Below, one piece after another: positions 1-8,429 of a stretch of 64,000 bases of DNA. Origin of the DNA: Nonomuraea gerenzanensis (lineage in GTDB: Bacteria; Actinomycetota; Actinomycetes; Streptosporangiales; Streptosporangiaceae); NCBI RefSeq assembly GCF_020215645.1, contig NZ_CP084058.1, forward strand, positions 3,224,001 through 3,288,000. Direction: 5' to 3'. Within the stretch, counting starts at the first letter, position 1. Each line of letters opens with the position of its first letter. The notes beneath the pieces were generated by a model that made no database searches, was not told the origin of the DNA, and was given only the letters and a program-made list of their open reading frames with translations. The position numbers and the translations under genes are program-made.

Positions 1-1686
1 GGCCACCGAGGTGCCGCCCTCCAGGACCGTACGGAAGTCCTGATTGATCCCCTTCACCACCGTGGTCACGCCCTCGCCGGTCGGGGTCAGCTCCTCGATG
101 CGGCGCGTCAGGTCGATCTGGTCGGGGTGCGCGGCGCTGGTCCAGGTGTAGAAGCCGGCCATGCTGAGCAGTGACAGCCGGGTGAGGTGGTCCGTGCCGG
201 TCTGGGCGCCCTCCATCAGCAGCCGCGCGGCCTCCAGCGGACGGCCCGCCTCGACGGCCAGCCGCGCCCGCACCTCGGCCAGCTCCGCCATGACCGCTTC
301 GCCCGGCGCTTCCGCCTCGGCTCCGCGCGGTGCCATGACGGCTTCGCCCGATGCGTGCGCTTCGGCTCCGCGCAGCGCCATGACGGCTTCGCCCGGCGCC
401 TCCACCTCGGCTCTGCGCAACGCCTGGGTGACCAGTTCGGTGGCGCGCTGCCCCAGCCCGGCCTCGACCGCCGCCGACGCGGCCCGCGTGTACCGGCGTG
501 CCGCGTCGGCGGCGCCCGGCGACAGCTCGGCGGCCCGCGCGTAGGCCGCCGACACCGCGGCCTGCCCACCACGCCGCTGCGCGCGCAACGCCAGCCGTTC
601 CATCTCCATGGCCACCTGCTCGTCCGGGCGCAGCGTGACGGCGGCCAGATGCCAGGCCCGCCGGTCGTCGTCGACGGCCTCGGCCAGGGCCCGGTGGGCG
701 GCCATCCGGGCGGCGATGCCGGTGGCCAGCAGCACCGCGGCCCGCACCAGGGGGTGGTGGAAGGTGACACCCTCCGGAGTGATCCGGATCAGGCCCGCCC
801 ACTCGGCCGGGGCCGCGTCGTCGAGCGAGGCGCCGAGCAGGCCCAGCGCGTGGGCGAGCACGCTCAGCTCACCCCGGTCGTCGAGGGCTGCCACCAGCAG
901 GCAGGTGCGGGTGCTCTCGGGCAGCGCGGCGATGCGGTCACGGAAGGTGGCGAGCACCCGGCTGGTCACCGGGGTCGCGTTGCCCAGGCAGAACGGCAGC
1001 GGGCCCGTCGCTGCGGGGCTGAGCATGCGTGGCAGTTCGAGCAGGGCGAGGGGGTTGCCCTGGGCCTCGGCCACCACCTGGTCGCGTACCGCGGGCGGCA
1101 GGGTGCCCGCGTGCGCGGCGAGGAGCTGACGGGCGGCTTCGGGGGCCAGACTCCCCAGGTGGAGCTCGGGCAGGCCGCCGGCGGGCAGCCGGGCGCCGGT
1201 GCGGGCGGCGAACAGCACGGCGACGGGCTCGGCGTGCAGGCGGCGCGTGGCGAACAGCAGCGCGTCGGCCGACTCGCCGTCCAGCCATTGCGCGTCGTCG
1301 ACCAGGCAGACCAGCGGCCTCTGCGCCGACAGCTCGACGAGCAGGCTGAGCGTGGCCAGGCCGACGAGAAAGCGGTCGCCGCGGGTGGCGCCGCCCAGGC
1401 CGAGCGCGCCGAGCAGCGCCTCGGACTGCTGCGGCGGCAGCACGCCCACCCGGTCCAGAGCCGGGCGGAGCAGCAGGTGCAGCGCGGCGAACGGGAGCTC
1501 GGCCTCCGACTCCACGCCGGTGACCCGCAGCACCTGCGCGTCGGCGTTCGCCGCGGCGTGGTCGAGCAGGGCCGACTTGCCGACGCCCGCCTCGCCGCGC
1601 ACCACCAGCGCGCGGGGACGGCCTTCGAGGGTGTCGAGCAGCAACTGGTCGATCACGGCTTGCTCCGCCGCGCGGCCGTACAACAT
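1..1686 (-). CDS. LuxR/LAL-type ATPase transcriptional regulator, C-terminus outside window
   Basis: The frame is open from ATG 1686 to base 1, at least 562 codons. A P-loop GEAGVGKS lies at residues 31-38, followed by a Walker B-like VCLVDDAQWLD and then long helical, TPR-like sequence. This is the layout of large ATP-binding regulators of the LuxR (LAL/MalT-like) class, whose DNA-binding LuxR helix-turn-helix sits at the extreme C-terminus. That part would lie beyond the left edge and cannot be checked. The region near bases 290-424 carries three tandem 15-residue repeats, unusual for this family. Without the C-terminus a plain AAA/TPR signalling protein remains possible. Confidence 0.8.
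   Translation of the reverse strand, partial: MLYGRAAEQAVIDQLLLDTLEGRPRALVVRGEAGVGKSALLDHAAANADAQVLRVTGVESEAELPFAALHLLLRPALDRVGVLPPQQSEALLGALGLGGATRGDRFLVGLATLSLLVELSAQRPLVCLVDDAQWLDGESADALLFATRRLHAEPVAVLFAARTGARLPAGGLPELHLGSLAPEAARQLLAAHAGTLPPAVRDQVVAEAQGNPLALLELPRMLSPAATGPLPFCLGNATPVTSRVLATFRDRIAALPESTRTCLLVAALDDRGELSVLAHALGLLGASLDDAAPAEWAGLIRITPEGVTFHHPLVRAAVLLATGIAARMAAHRALAEAVDDDRRAWHLAAVTLRPDEQVAMEMERLALRAQRRGGQAAVSAAYARAAELSPGAADAARRYTRAASAAVEAGLGQRATELVTQALRRAEVEAPGEAVMALRGAEAHASGEAVMAPRGAEAEAPGEAVMAELAEVRARLAVEAGRPLEAARLLMEGAQTGTDHLTRLSLLSMAGFYTWTSAAHPDQIDLTRRIEELTPTGEGVTTVVKGINQDFRTVLEGGTSVA
290..424 (-). repeat. Three tandem 45-bp repeats inside the LAL regulator gene
   Basis: Three imperfect 45-bp units (290-334, 335-379, 380-424) encode three copies of a 15-residue segment ending GEAVM (ALRRAEVEAPGEAVM and variants). 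Unit length is a multiple of three, so the frame is kept. The repeat sits in the helical middle of the protein, suggesting recent slippage that extended a linker or TPR-like arm. Confidence 0.85.
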
Positions 1687-1750
1687 GTCACTCCTCGTGG
1701 TCACCGTACTGCCCATGGGGGTCCGCCGACTGCCCGCACCAGTCTTCCGG

Positions 1751-2641
1751 TCACACCATCGCGCAGGCGCGGCGGAAGAAGGCGACCTGGTCGGCGACCA
1801 CGCGGTCGCGGAACGTGGGGTCGGTGTAGAAGGTGAAGTGGGTGCCGGGGTAGACGCGCAGCTCGCCTCGCGGGGCGCGCTCGGCCAGCTCCCGGGTGCT
1901 CTCCAGCGGCGTCTCCCGGTCCTCGGCGGCGACGCAGACCAGCAGGGGACAGGCCAGGCGGGCCGCTGACTCGGCGGGGTGGTAACGCATCATCTGCAGC
2001 AGCCCTCTGGGGGCCACGCTGTTGCGCCACGACGTCCGCTCCTCGCCGCCGGTCAGGGTCTGGATGTGCTGGTCGGCCTCGGGGGTCGCGGTCACGGCGA
2101 GCTCTCCCGGCCGTCCCACCATGGGGATGTAGTACGGCCGCAGGCCCAGCCCGCCCCGCAGCGCGTCCCAGTAGATCGCGCCCAGCACCTTCAGCGTCTC
2201 AGCGGCCGAGCGTCCCTCGACCTTCTTCGGGAAGCCGTTGAACGGGATCTGCGCCACCACGGCGGCGACGCGGGGATCGCCGGCGGCCACGGTGATCACA
2301 TGGGCGCCGCCCAGCGAGTTGCCCCACAGCAGCACCTTGCCGGGGTCGACCCGCTCGTGCCCCCGGACGAAGGCCACGGCGGCGCGCACGTCGGCGAGCT
2401 GACCCTGAATGTCCGGAACCTGGCGCGGCTCACCGTCGCTCTCGCCGAAGCTGCGGTAGTCGAAGACCAGCGCCGCGAACCCCGCCGCGGCGAAGCGCTC
2501 GCCGTAGTCGAAGAGCCGGTCCATCGTCCCGCTGAAACCGTGGCAGAGCACCACGCACGGCGCCGGACCCGGATCGGCGGGCAGGTAGAGGTAACCGGCG
2601 CACCGGACGCCCTCAGCGATGAAGGACACCTTGGACCGCAT
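1751..2641 (-). CDS. Alpha/beta hydrolase (FrsA/dienelactone hydrolase-like)
   Basis: A 296-residue cytosolic alpha/beta hydrolase. The oxyanion-hole motif CHGFSG is near residue 34, the nucleophile elbow GNSLGG puts the catalytic Ser at 109, a candidate acid lies in AAEDRETP, and the catalytic His in GTHFTFY near the C-terminus. It therefore has a full Ser-Asp-His triad. Small acyl esters or amides are the usual substrates of the group; nothing here fixes the substrate. It is transcribed away from the TetR gene at 2720, which probably controls it through the 78-bp gap between them. Confidence 0.85.
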   Translation of the reverse strand: MRSKVSFIAEGVRCAGYLYLPADPGPAPCVVLCHGFSGTMDRLFDYGERFAAAGFAALVFDYRSFGESDGEPRQVPDIQGQLADVRAAVAFVRGHERVDPGKVLLWGNSLGGAHVITVAAGDPRVAAVVAQIPFNGFPKKVEGRSAAETLKVLGAIYWDALRGGLGLRPYYIPMVGRPGELAVTATPEADQHIQTLTGGEERTSWRNSVAPRGLLQMMRYHPAESAARLACPLLVCVAAEDRETPLESTRELAERAPRGELRVYPGTHFTFYTDPTFRDRVVADQVAFFRRACAMV

Positions 2642-2719
2642 GCAGATCTCCCCGCGGCAATAGACTGACTTCCGGTAAGCACATTAGCGAAAGAACCGAC
2701 CGTTGGTAAGTGAGGCCCC
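2642..2719. promoter_or_regulatory. Divergent promoter/operator region, hydrolase - TetR
   Basis: The 78-bp gap between divergently transcribed hydrolase and TetR genes contains two related stretches, CCGGTAAG near 2674 and TTGGTAAG near 2704, and is less GC-rich than the coding regions. It is the expected place for a TetR operator and both promoters. No clean inverted repeat is seen, so the exact site is not assigned. Confidence 0.4.
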
Positions 2720-3424
2720 TTGACTTCCGAGCGGATCCTGGAGGCGGCGCGCGTCCTGTTCGCCGCCCGCGGCTACCGGGCGACCTCCATGCAGGCCATC
2801 GCCGACGAGGTGGGCATCACCAAGGCCGCCCTCTACTACCACTTCGACTCCAAGGAGGAGATCCTCCGCCACATCACGGTGCCGTTGCTGGACGAGCTGG
2901 AGGAGGCGCTGGCCGGGGCCGAGTCCGGAGGGAGCGCCGAGGAGGTCCGGTGGCGGGCGATCGAGGGCTACGTCGATGTGCACCTGCGTCACCGCCACAC
3001 GCTCACCATGCTGGTCAAGGACATGACGCTGCTGGTGCAGGCGCCGATCGCCGACCGCTTCCGCACCGCGATCGCGCTGGCCAACGAGCTGGTGGCCGGC
3101 CCGAGCCGCGGGATCGAGGGGCGGGTGCGGGCCTGCCAGGTGGTCGCGGGGCTCGCCGATCCCGTGCTGTTGTTCCGCGACGAGCCACCCGAGCGGCTGC
3201 GCCGCCTGATCCTGGACGGTGCCAGGGCCCTCCTGGACGCACCCGGGGACATGGCGATCGAACGTGGGCGTGCGCGCGGACGGAACGGCGGGCGACGCGC
3301 CGTCCTCACCGAGGAACAGGTCGCCCAGGCCCGCTCCCTGCACGCCGAGGGCCTCGCCGCCGAGGAGATCGCCGCCCGCTTCGGCGTCTCCCGAGCCACC
3401 GTCTACCGCTATCTCAAAAACTAA
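2720..3424 (+). CDS. TetR-family regulator with an extra C-terminal resolvase-like HTH
   Basis: 234 residues from TTG 2720; an in-frame stop lies just upstream and the next ATG would remove the first helices, so TTG is the likely start. Residues 1-50 are a typical TetR HTH (RYRATSMQAIADEVGITKAALYYHF is its core region). The middle is a helical ligand-binding domain. After an Arg-rich linker, residues about 190-234 form a second helix-turn-helix (LTEEQVAQARSLHAEG, then GVSRATVYRYL), the kind found at the C-terminus of Hin-type resolvases. Two DNA-binding domains in one chain are unusual for TetR proteins. It probably represses the divergent hydrolase and itself. Confidence 0.85.
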   Translation: MTSERILEAARVLFAARGYRATSMQAIADEVGITKAALYYHFDSKEEILRHITVPLLDELEEALAGAESGGSAEEVRWRAIEGYVDVHLRHRHTLTMLVKDMTLLVQAPIADRFRTAIALANELVAGPSRGIEGRVRACQVVAGLADPVLLFRDEPPERLRRLILDGARALLDAPGDMAIERGRARGRNGGRRAVLTEEQVAQARSLHAEGLAAEEIAARFGVSRATVYRYLKN

Positions 3425-3443
3425 AGATTATGAGACCAGATGT

Positions 3444-3467
3444 GAGACTGAGACTGAGACTGAGACG
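3444..3467. repeat. Four tandem hexanucleotides between convergent genes
   Basis: Three copies of GAGACT and one of GAGACG follow each other between the stop codons of the TetR gene and the GntR-TetR gene. It is a microsatellite-like array in a 58-bp gap; no function is evident. Confidence 0.8.
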
Positions 3468-3482
3468 TCCCGGCGACGGCGA

Positions 3483-4412
3483 TCACCGAGGAGCGTTCCT
3501 GCTCAGCATGACGGCGACCCCGTCGAGATGGCGCGCCAGGATGTAGTCGAACAACCCGTCCAGGTCCGACACCGTCTCCTGGGGGAGCGTGGCCAGGAGC
3601 GGGAACCGCCCCGTGCTGAGCAGCTCGTCGGCCCGCCTGCGCTGCAGCAGCCGCCACCCGTCGAGCGTCACGCCGGTCTCCTGCTCGGCTTCCGCCTCCT
3701 CCGCCATGGCCAGCGCCACGGTGTGGACCAGCGCGGGCAGCGTGAGCGCCTCCCTGATCCGGGTCTCCACGGGCAACCCGAGCCCGTCGAGCGCCCGCAG
3801 GGTCCACTCGGTGTGGGCCATCATGTTGGGCGCCAGCAGGGGGCGGGTGAAGGAGACGGCCCTGGGCAGCCAGAGGTGCCGCCTGGACAGCTCCCACTGC
3901 CGGCGGGCGATCAGCTCCAGCTTGGCCCGCCACCCCTCCGGCCCGGGGACGGGCAGCTCCACCTCGCCGAAGACCTCGTCGGCCATCTGCGTCACCAGCT
4001 CGTCCTTGCCCGTCACGTGCCGGTACAGCGACATCGGGCCCGCGCCCAGCTCGGCCGCGAGCCGCCGCATGGACACCGCGCCGAGCCCTTCGGCGTCGGC
4101 GATCGCGATGGCGGCGCGCAGGAGGTGCCCGCGGTTCAGCGACCCCTTGGGCGCGCCGGCCGGCCGCTCCTTACGGATCGCGCGGGCGCTGACCACCGTG
4201 CCGGCGCCGACCTTCGCCTCGACCAGCCCCTCGTCACGCAGGGCCGCCACCACCTTGGTCGCGGTCGCGACCGCGACCCCCCATCGCCGGGCGATCTGCC
4301 GGATGGACGGCACGCGATCGCCGGGCCGCAGGTCTCCGTCCAGGATGCGGGTGCGGAACTCCGCGACGATGCGCCGGTAGGGCGGATCCGGACGTTGCGT
4401 GGCCGAGGTCAT
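3483..4412 (-). CDS. Fused GntR-TetR transcriptional regulator
   Basis: 309 residues. Residues about 8-75 form a GntR winged helix (PYRRIVAEFRTRILDGDLRP, then IRQIARRWGVAVATATKVV). From about residue 90 a second HTH of TetR type follows (AAIAIADAEGLGAVSMRRLA, then GPMSLYRHV), continuing into a TetR-like C-terminal ligand domain. GntR-TetR fusions with two DNA-binding units occur in actinomycetes. It is divergent from the membrane protein at 4530, and three CTAG-containing repeats just upstream of its start are likely binding sites, so autoregulation and control of the neighbour are expected. Confidence 0.88.
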   Translation of the reverse strand: MTSATQRPDPPYRRIVAEFRTRILDGDLRPGDRVPSIRQIARRWGVAVATATKVVAALRDEGLVEAKVGAGTVVSARAIRKERPAGAPKGSLNRGHLLRAAIAIADAEGLGAVSMRRLAAELGAGPMSLYRHVTGKDELVTQMADEVFGEVELPVPGPEGWRAKLELIARRQWELSRRHLWLPRAVSFTRPLLAPNMMAHTEWTLRALDGLGLPVETRIREALTLPALVHTVALAMAEEAEAEQETGVTLDGWRLLQRRRADELLSTGRFPLLATLPQETVSDLDGLFDYILARHLDGVAVMLSRNAPR

Positions 4413-4438
4413 GAGCGCCTCCCCATCCTTCTCATGTA

Positions 4439-4467
4439 CTAGTGCACTTCCTAGTACACTAGAGCAC
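4439..4467. promoter_or_regulatory. Triple CTAGnnCAC repeat, probable GntR-TetR operator
   Basis: Three closely spaced copies, CTAGTGCAC (4439-4447), CTAGTACAC (4451-4459) and CTAGAGCAC (4459-4467), sit in the AT-richer gap between the divergent GntR-TetR and membrane-protein genes. Direct repeats with an internal palindromic CTAG suit a regulator with two HTH units. Assignment to that regulator is inference from position. Confidence 0.6.
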
Positions 4468-4529
4468 TTTATGTCTTTAATTACCAGCTATATCGTGATT
4501 CCTCCCCTATCCATCCATACGATGTACGC

Positions 4530-5660
4530 GTGACACGTAATACACCGTACGCAAACACGAGGGCGACAGCCTGGCGAGGGCCCGGGATCCGGTCCTGGCA
4601 CCGGCCGCTCATGATCATGGTGGCGGCGATGTCCGCGCTGGTCGTCGTCGCGAGCGTCGCTCTCTTCGCCGACGGTCGCGAGCTCCTGCAACAGTCGGTC
4701 TGGGCCAAGCCGCTGAAGTTCGGGGTGTCGTTCGTCATGTACGGCGCCACGCTCGCCTGGCTGCTACCGCAACTGCACCGGGCACGGCGCACCATGTGGA
4801 CCGTCGGAACGCTCTTCGCCGTCGCAGGGCTGATCGACGTCGGTTTCATCGTGGTGCAGGCCGCCCGCGGCACCTTCAGCCACTTCAACGCGGGCACCGA
4901 CACGTTCAACCAGGTCGGGCAGCAGATCTTCGCCACGGGGGTGTTCGGGCTGTTCGGGACGAGCCTGGTCGTCGCCGTCATGCTGCTGTTCCAGCGCATC
5001 GGGGACGCGGCGCTCACCTGGGCCCTGCGTGCCGGCATCGGGCTGGCCGTCCTCGGCATGGCGCTGGCGTCCTTCATCACCGGGTGGACCTCGTCGGCCG
5101 GGCCCCGCACGGTCCAGGACGCCTACGGCAGGCCGGTCCCGCTGGTGGGCGGACACGGGGTGGGGGCACCGGACGGCGGCGGCATGCCGATCACGAACTG
5201 GAGCACCACGGGCGGCGACCTGCGCGTGCCGCACTTCATCGGCCTGCACTCCATCCAGGTGTTCGTGCTCGCGGTGCTGGTCGTCACCGCCCTCGCGACC
5301 CGGATCGGGCTGCTCCGCCACGAACGCGTTCGTGCCCGGCTCACCGGGGTCTTCATCCTGGGCTACGGTGCGGTGTTCGCCATCACCGCCTGGCAGGCAC
5401 TGCGCGGCCAGTCGCTGATCCACCCCGACGCGGCCACCTGGATCGCGCTCGCGGCGACGGCCGTCATGACCGCGCTGGCAGCGGCCCTGACCGTCACGGC
5501 CGCCCGCCGCGACGAGCGGATCCATCGCGATGAGCGGATCCACTCCGATGAGCGGGCCCATCGCGACGAGCGGGCTTATCGCGATGAGCGGATCCACTCC
5601 GACGAGCGGGCTTGTCGCGACGAGCAGGCCCGCCGCGACGAGGCGGTGCGTCGAAGCTAG
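4530..5660 (+). CDS. Polytopic membrane protein with charged hexapeptide-repeat tail
   Basis: 376 residues with about eight hydrophobic segments between residues 25 and 325. A hydrophilic loop of about 60 residues (after ITGWTSSAGPRTVQDAYG, around 180-240) splits them. The last about 50 residues are eight copies of a charged hexapeptide, consensus (R/S)DER(I/A)H. The family is not recognised; homologues I recall are annotated only as hypothetical membrane proteins. It is divergent from the GntR-TetR regulator, its probable controller. The tail should be cytoplasmic and could bind nucleotides, metal or a partner, but this cannot be shown from sequence. Confidence 0.75.
   Translation: MTRNTPYANTRATAWRGPGIRSWHRPLMIMVAAMSALVVVASVALFADGRELLQQSVWAKPLKFGVSFVMYGATLAWLLPQLHRARRTMWTVGTLFAVAGLIDVGFIVVQAARGTFSHFNAGTDTFNQVGQQIFATGVFGLFGTSLVVAVMLLFQRIGDAALTWALRAGIGLAVLGMALASFITGWTSSAGPRTVQDAYGRPVPLVGGHGVGAPDGGGMPITNWSTTGGDLRVPHFIGLHSIQVFVLAVLVVTALATRIGLLRHERVRARLTGVFILGYGAVFAITAWQALRGQSLIHPDAATWIALAATAVMTALAAALTVTAARRDERIHRDERIHSDERAHRDERAYRDERIHSDERACRDEQARRDEAVRRS
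5508..5651 (+). repeat. Eight tandem 18-bp repeats encoding (R/S)DER hexapeptides
   Basis: Eight in-frame 18-bp units with the core GACGAGCGG or GATGAGCGG make the C-terminal tail of the membrane protein. The first six are nearly identical; the last two have diverged. Copy number is expected to vary between strains. Confidence 0.9.
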
Positions 5661-5981
5661 CCGGTCCGCCGCGGCAGAGCGGCGCACGGCAAGGAATCCG
5701 CGCCCGGCGGGACGACGGCGCCCACCGGCCCCCTGGAAACGGACCCGCACCACAGCGCGGCCGGCACCCCGGCCCGTTCTTCCGGCTCAACATCGACCAG
5801 TGCGGGCTGAACCCTTCCGATCATCCGCGTGTGGTCTCACGCACGCGTCCGCAGCGGAGATCGGCAATGTACTGATCGATCGAATTGGCGTTGTGGCGGT
5901 CTGGTAATGATGCAGTGCCCCTGGGCCGCCTCGTATGAGGAATTCTTCGGCTGGATTCCGCAAGGCTCCTAGCGTGGTGGT
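5661..5981. other. Intergenic region, no gene seen
   Basis: 321 bp between the membrane protein and the STAND gene. The first half is GC-rich non-coding sequence. The second half (from about 5860) is less GC-rich, with ATCGATCGAATT and TGGTAATGATG stretches, and probably holds the promoter for the STAND gene. Confidence 0.5.
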
Positions 5982-8315
5982 ATGGATTTGGTGGCAACGA
6001 TCGCTGGTGTGATCGCCGCGCTGCTGGCGATGCCTCCTGTCTTCCGACAATGGCGGGAAGGCCATCGACCTCGGAGTCGGCGTGCCATGAGAGACGCTGT
6101 ATCTGGGGCTGCCGCCGGTGCTGACCTCGCCGGCGCTTTCGGTCGCCTCGGTTCGGTCGAACCGCCAGTTGGACGGCTGCCTCAGCGAGTGCGGGGACGC
6201 TCAGATCTCGTTCGGCAGTTGAGCGCCCTGGCGAGCGCGCCTGACGTCAAGGTGCAGGTGCTGTGCGGGCTGGGTGGACTGGGAAAGACCACCGTCGGAC
6301 TCTTGCTGGCACAGGAACTCAGAACAATGGGCCGACTGGTGTGGTGGGTAGAAGCAACGAGTCGCAGCCATATCGAGAATCTCCTGCTGCGGGTGGCGCA
6401 GGACGAGCTTGGTGCACCTGTGAAGGCTGTCGAGGAGGCGCTGGCAGGCCGGCGTAATGCCGCTGACGTCTTCTGGAAGGCGATACGACGAGCCGGAAAA
6501 GGGGATGAGTTCGCCTTGGTACTGGATAATGCTGATGATCCACAAGCCGTACTGGCGGCACCGGGTGGCCAGGTCTGTGACGGCAACGGCTGGATAAGAG
6601 TCAGTCAAAAATGTTTGACGATTGTCACGTCTCGTGACCGCGATCCGGCAACGTGGGGTCCTCTGTGTGATTTACACGAAATCAAGCCTATCAGCGTTGA
6701 GTCCGCGGCACTCGTACTGCGCGATCTTGCTCCACGTGCCCCTGATCCTGAATGCGCACGCGCTCTCGCCCAGCGGCTCTATTGTCTGCCTTTGGCCTTG
6801 CATCTGGCTGGCGCCTCCATCGCATGGACGCGTGCCGAGTATCAGAGCTTCGCCGCCTATCTTGGGGCACTGCAACAAGGGATACCCCAGCTGCTCGACC
6901 CACATCCCCGCTCGCTGCAGCTGATCGGCCAGAACTCAGACCGGCGGATCATAACCCGAACCTGGCAACTGTCCCTGCAAACCCTTCAGCGGCAGGACGT
7001 CAATGCGGCTGCCGTACTGGCGATCACCATGGCACAACTGGCGGATGCGCACACCATCCCTCAGACTGTGCTCGATCCGAACCTGCTTGCTTCGATTCTG
7101 CCTGGGACGACGTCACATGACGTACATGCGGCGCTGGAAGCGCTAACCCGGGTCGGCCTCATCGATGACCACAGTGACGAGAATGTGCCTGGGATGCGCC
7201 TGCACCCGCTGGTGGCCGAGACCCTGCGGGCAGCTCCACCATCCGTCGGCCTCGGTTCATCGCTGAGACGCGTCGACGCCATCCGTCTGGCATGGATGAC
7301 GGCGCTTCGGGCCTTGCGCGCCGCGACCGCCGGCGTGGATCCCTATTGTCCTGGTCATTGGCCGATGGGAGCCCTGCTGGAACAGCACCTACGTGCCCTC
7401 ATCGAGCGGAGCCCGGCAAAACTCCGGCGCGTGTGGGTACGTGAGCTGCACTACAGTGCCGCCGCGATTGTCGATACTCTGCGCGAGTACGGCTCTTACA
7501 GCCGGGCCCTGAATCTGGCGCAGGCCACCATGGCCATGGAACCCCTCCTGCCCGGCCGTGACTCCGCCAGACTCAAGGTCCATCACAGCATGGCGAACGT
7601 CCTCCACAAACTTGGGCGATTCGCAGATGCGGAAGCCGCGTTCCGTAGCCTTCTGGCGTATCGAGAACGTGCTTTTGGGAGCGGGCATCCTGAGACGTTA
7701 CTTACGCGGCATAATCTTGCCACTACCTTGCACAAGAGCGGTAAGGTGCACGAGGCCGAGGAGGGCTACCGAAGCGTCCTGGTCGATCGCGAACGCGTAC
7801 TGGGTGCTGACCACCCGCACACCATGCTCACGCGACACAATCTGGGACTCGCGCTGCATGATATCGGCCGGTTCCGGCTCGCGGAGAAAACCTACCGAGA
7901 AGTTTTGTGCGACCAGACGCGAGTGCTGGGGCCTGACCATCCGCAAACTCTACGGACCCAGCACAATCTCGCCACAGTGCTGCATGACCGTAAATGTATA
8001 CGGGGAGCGGGAGTAGCCTTGGCGGAGGTCTTGGCAGCGCGGGAACGGGTATTGGGAGTAGATCATCCGGACACGCTGCTCACTCGGCATAACTTCGCCG
8101 TCAACCTGCATGAACGAGGAAAGTCCCGCGAGGCGCAGGACGTCCTCCGTAAGGTTCTGGCTGATCGTGAACGAGTCCTCGGCCAAGAGCATCCACACAC
8201 TGAACTCACTCGCCGCTATCTTGCATCAGTGTCACATGACGGCGAAGCATCCCCGAGCGAGACACCTTTCGAGGTGTCGGTGAAACCTGTGCAGCTTCCT
8301 CCGAGGGGTGTGTAG
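5982..8315 (+). CDS. Membrane-anchored NB-ARC/TPR (STAND) ATPase
   Basis: 777 residues. Residues 3-20 are a hydrophobic N-terminal segment, probably a membrane anchor. An NB-ARC-type NTPase follows, with P-loop GLGGLGKTT at 96-104 and Walker B FALVLDNAD near 180. A winged-helix-like part lies around residues 340-420. Residues about 525-760 contain five 42-residue tetratricopeptide repeats of the kinesin-light-chain/NPHP3 type, each with the signature RERVLGxxHPxT. Such STAND proteins act as signal-sensing ATPase switches and some are antiviral sensors. No effector domain is visible, so the output is unknown. Its codon use is clearly less GC-biased than the flanking genes, suggesting horizontal acquisition. 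Confidence 0.85.
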   Translation: MDLVATIAGVIAALLAMPPVFRQWREGHRPRSRRAMRDAVSGAAAGADLAGAFGRLGSVEPPVGRLPQRVRGRSDLVRQLSALASAPDVKVQVLCGLGGLGKTTVGLLLAQELRTMGRLVWWVEATSRSHIENLLLRVAQDELGAPVKAVEEALAGRRNAADVFWKAIRRAGKGDEFALVLDNADDPQAVLAAPGGQVCDGNGWIRVSQKCLTIVTSRDRDPATWGPLCDLHEIKPISVESAALVLRDLAPRAPDPECARALAQRLYCLPLALHLAGASIAWTRAEYQSFAAYLGALQQGIPQLLDPHPRSLQLIGQNSDRRIITRTWQLSLQTLQRQDVNAAAVLAITMAQLADAHTIPQTVLDPNLLASILPGTTSHDVHAALEALTRVGLIDDHSDENVPGMRLHPLVAETLRAAPPSVGLGSSLRRVDAIRLAWMTALRALRAATAGVDPYCPGHWPMGALLEQHLRALIERSPAKLRRVWVRELHYSAAAIVDTLREYGSYSRALNLAQATMAMEPLLPGRDSARLKVHHSMANVLHKLGRFADAEAAFRSLLAYRERAFGSGHPETLLTRHNLATTLHKSGKVHEAEEGYRSVLVDRERVLGADHPHTMLTRHNLGLALHDIGRFRLAEKTYREVLCDQTRVLGPDHPQTLRTQHNLATVLHDRKCIRGAGVALAEVLAARERVLGVDHPDTLLTRHNFAVNLHERGKSREAQDVLRKVLADRERVLGQEHPHTELTRRYLASVSHDGEASPSETPFEVSVKPVQLPPRGV

Positions 8316-8343
8316 GTGCCCGAGTCGGTGAAGTCCCCGGCGG

Positions 8344-8361
8344 CCGGGACGATCGTCCCGG
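8344..8361. terminator. Palindromic hairpin after the STAND gene
   Basis: A perfect 18-bp palindrome, CCGGGACGATCGTCCCGG, begins 28 bp after the STAND stop codon and is followed by GTTCCT. It can form a strong stem and is the likely terminator; no long T-run is present, as usual in this GC range. Confidence 0.5.
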
Positions 8362-8429
8362 TTCCTGGTGGAGTTCGAGCATGGGCGAAGGACACAGCCT
8401 GCCGACCGGCTTGCCGCGCGCTCGTCAGC

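Noticed and set aside
187..1836. 549-codon plus-strand frame opposite the LAL regulator
   Set aside because: The minus-strand product has P-loop and Walker B motifs; the plus product is Gln/Arg/Gly-rich without domains.
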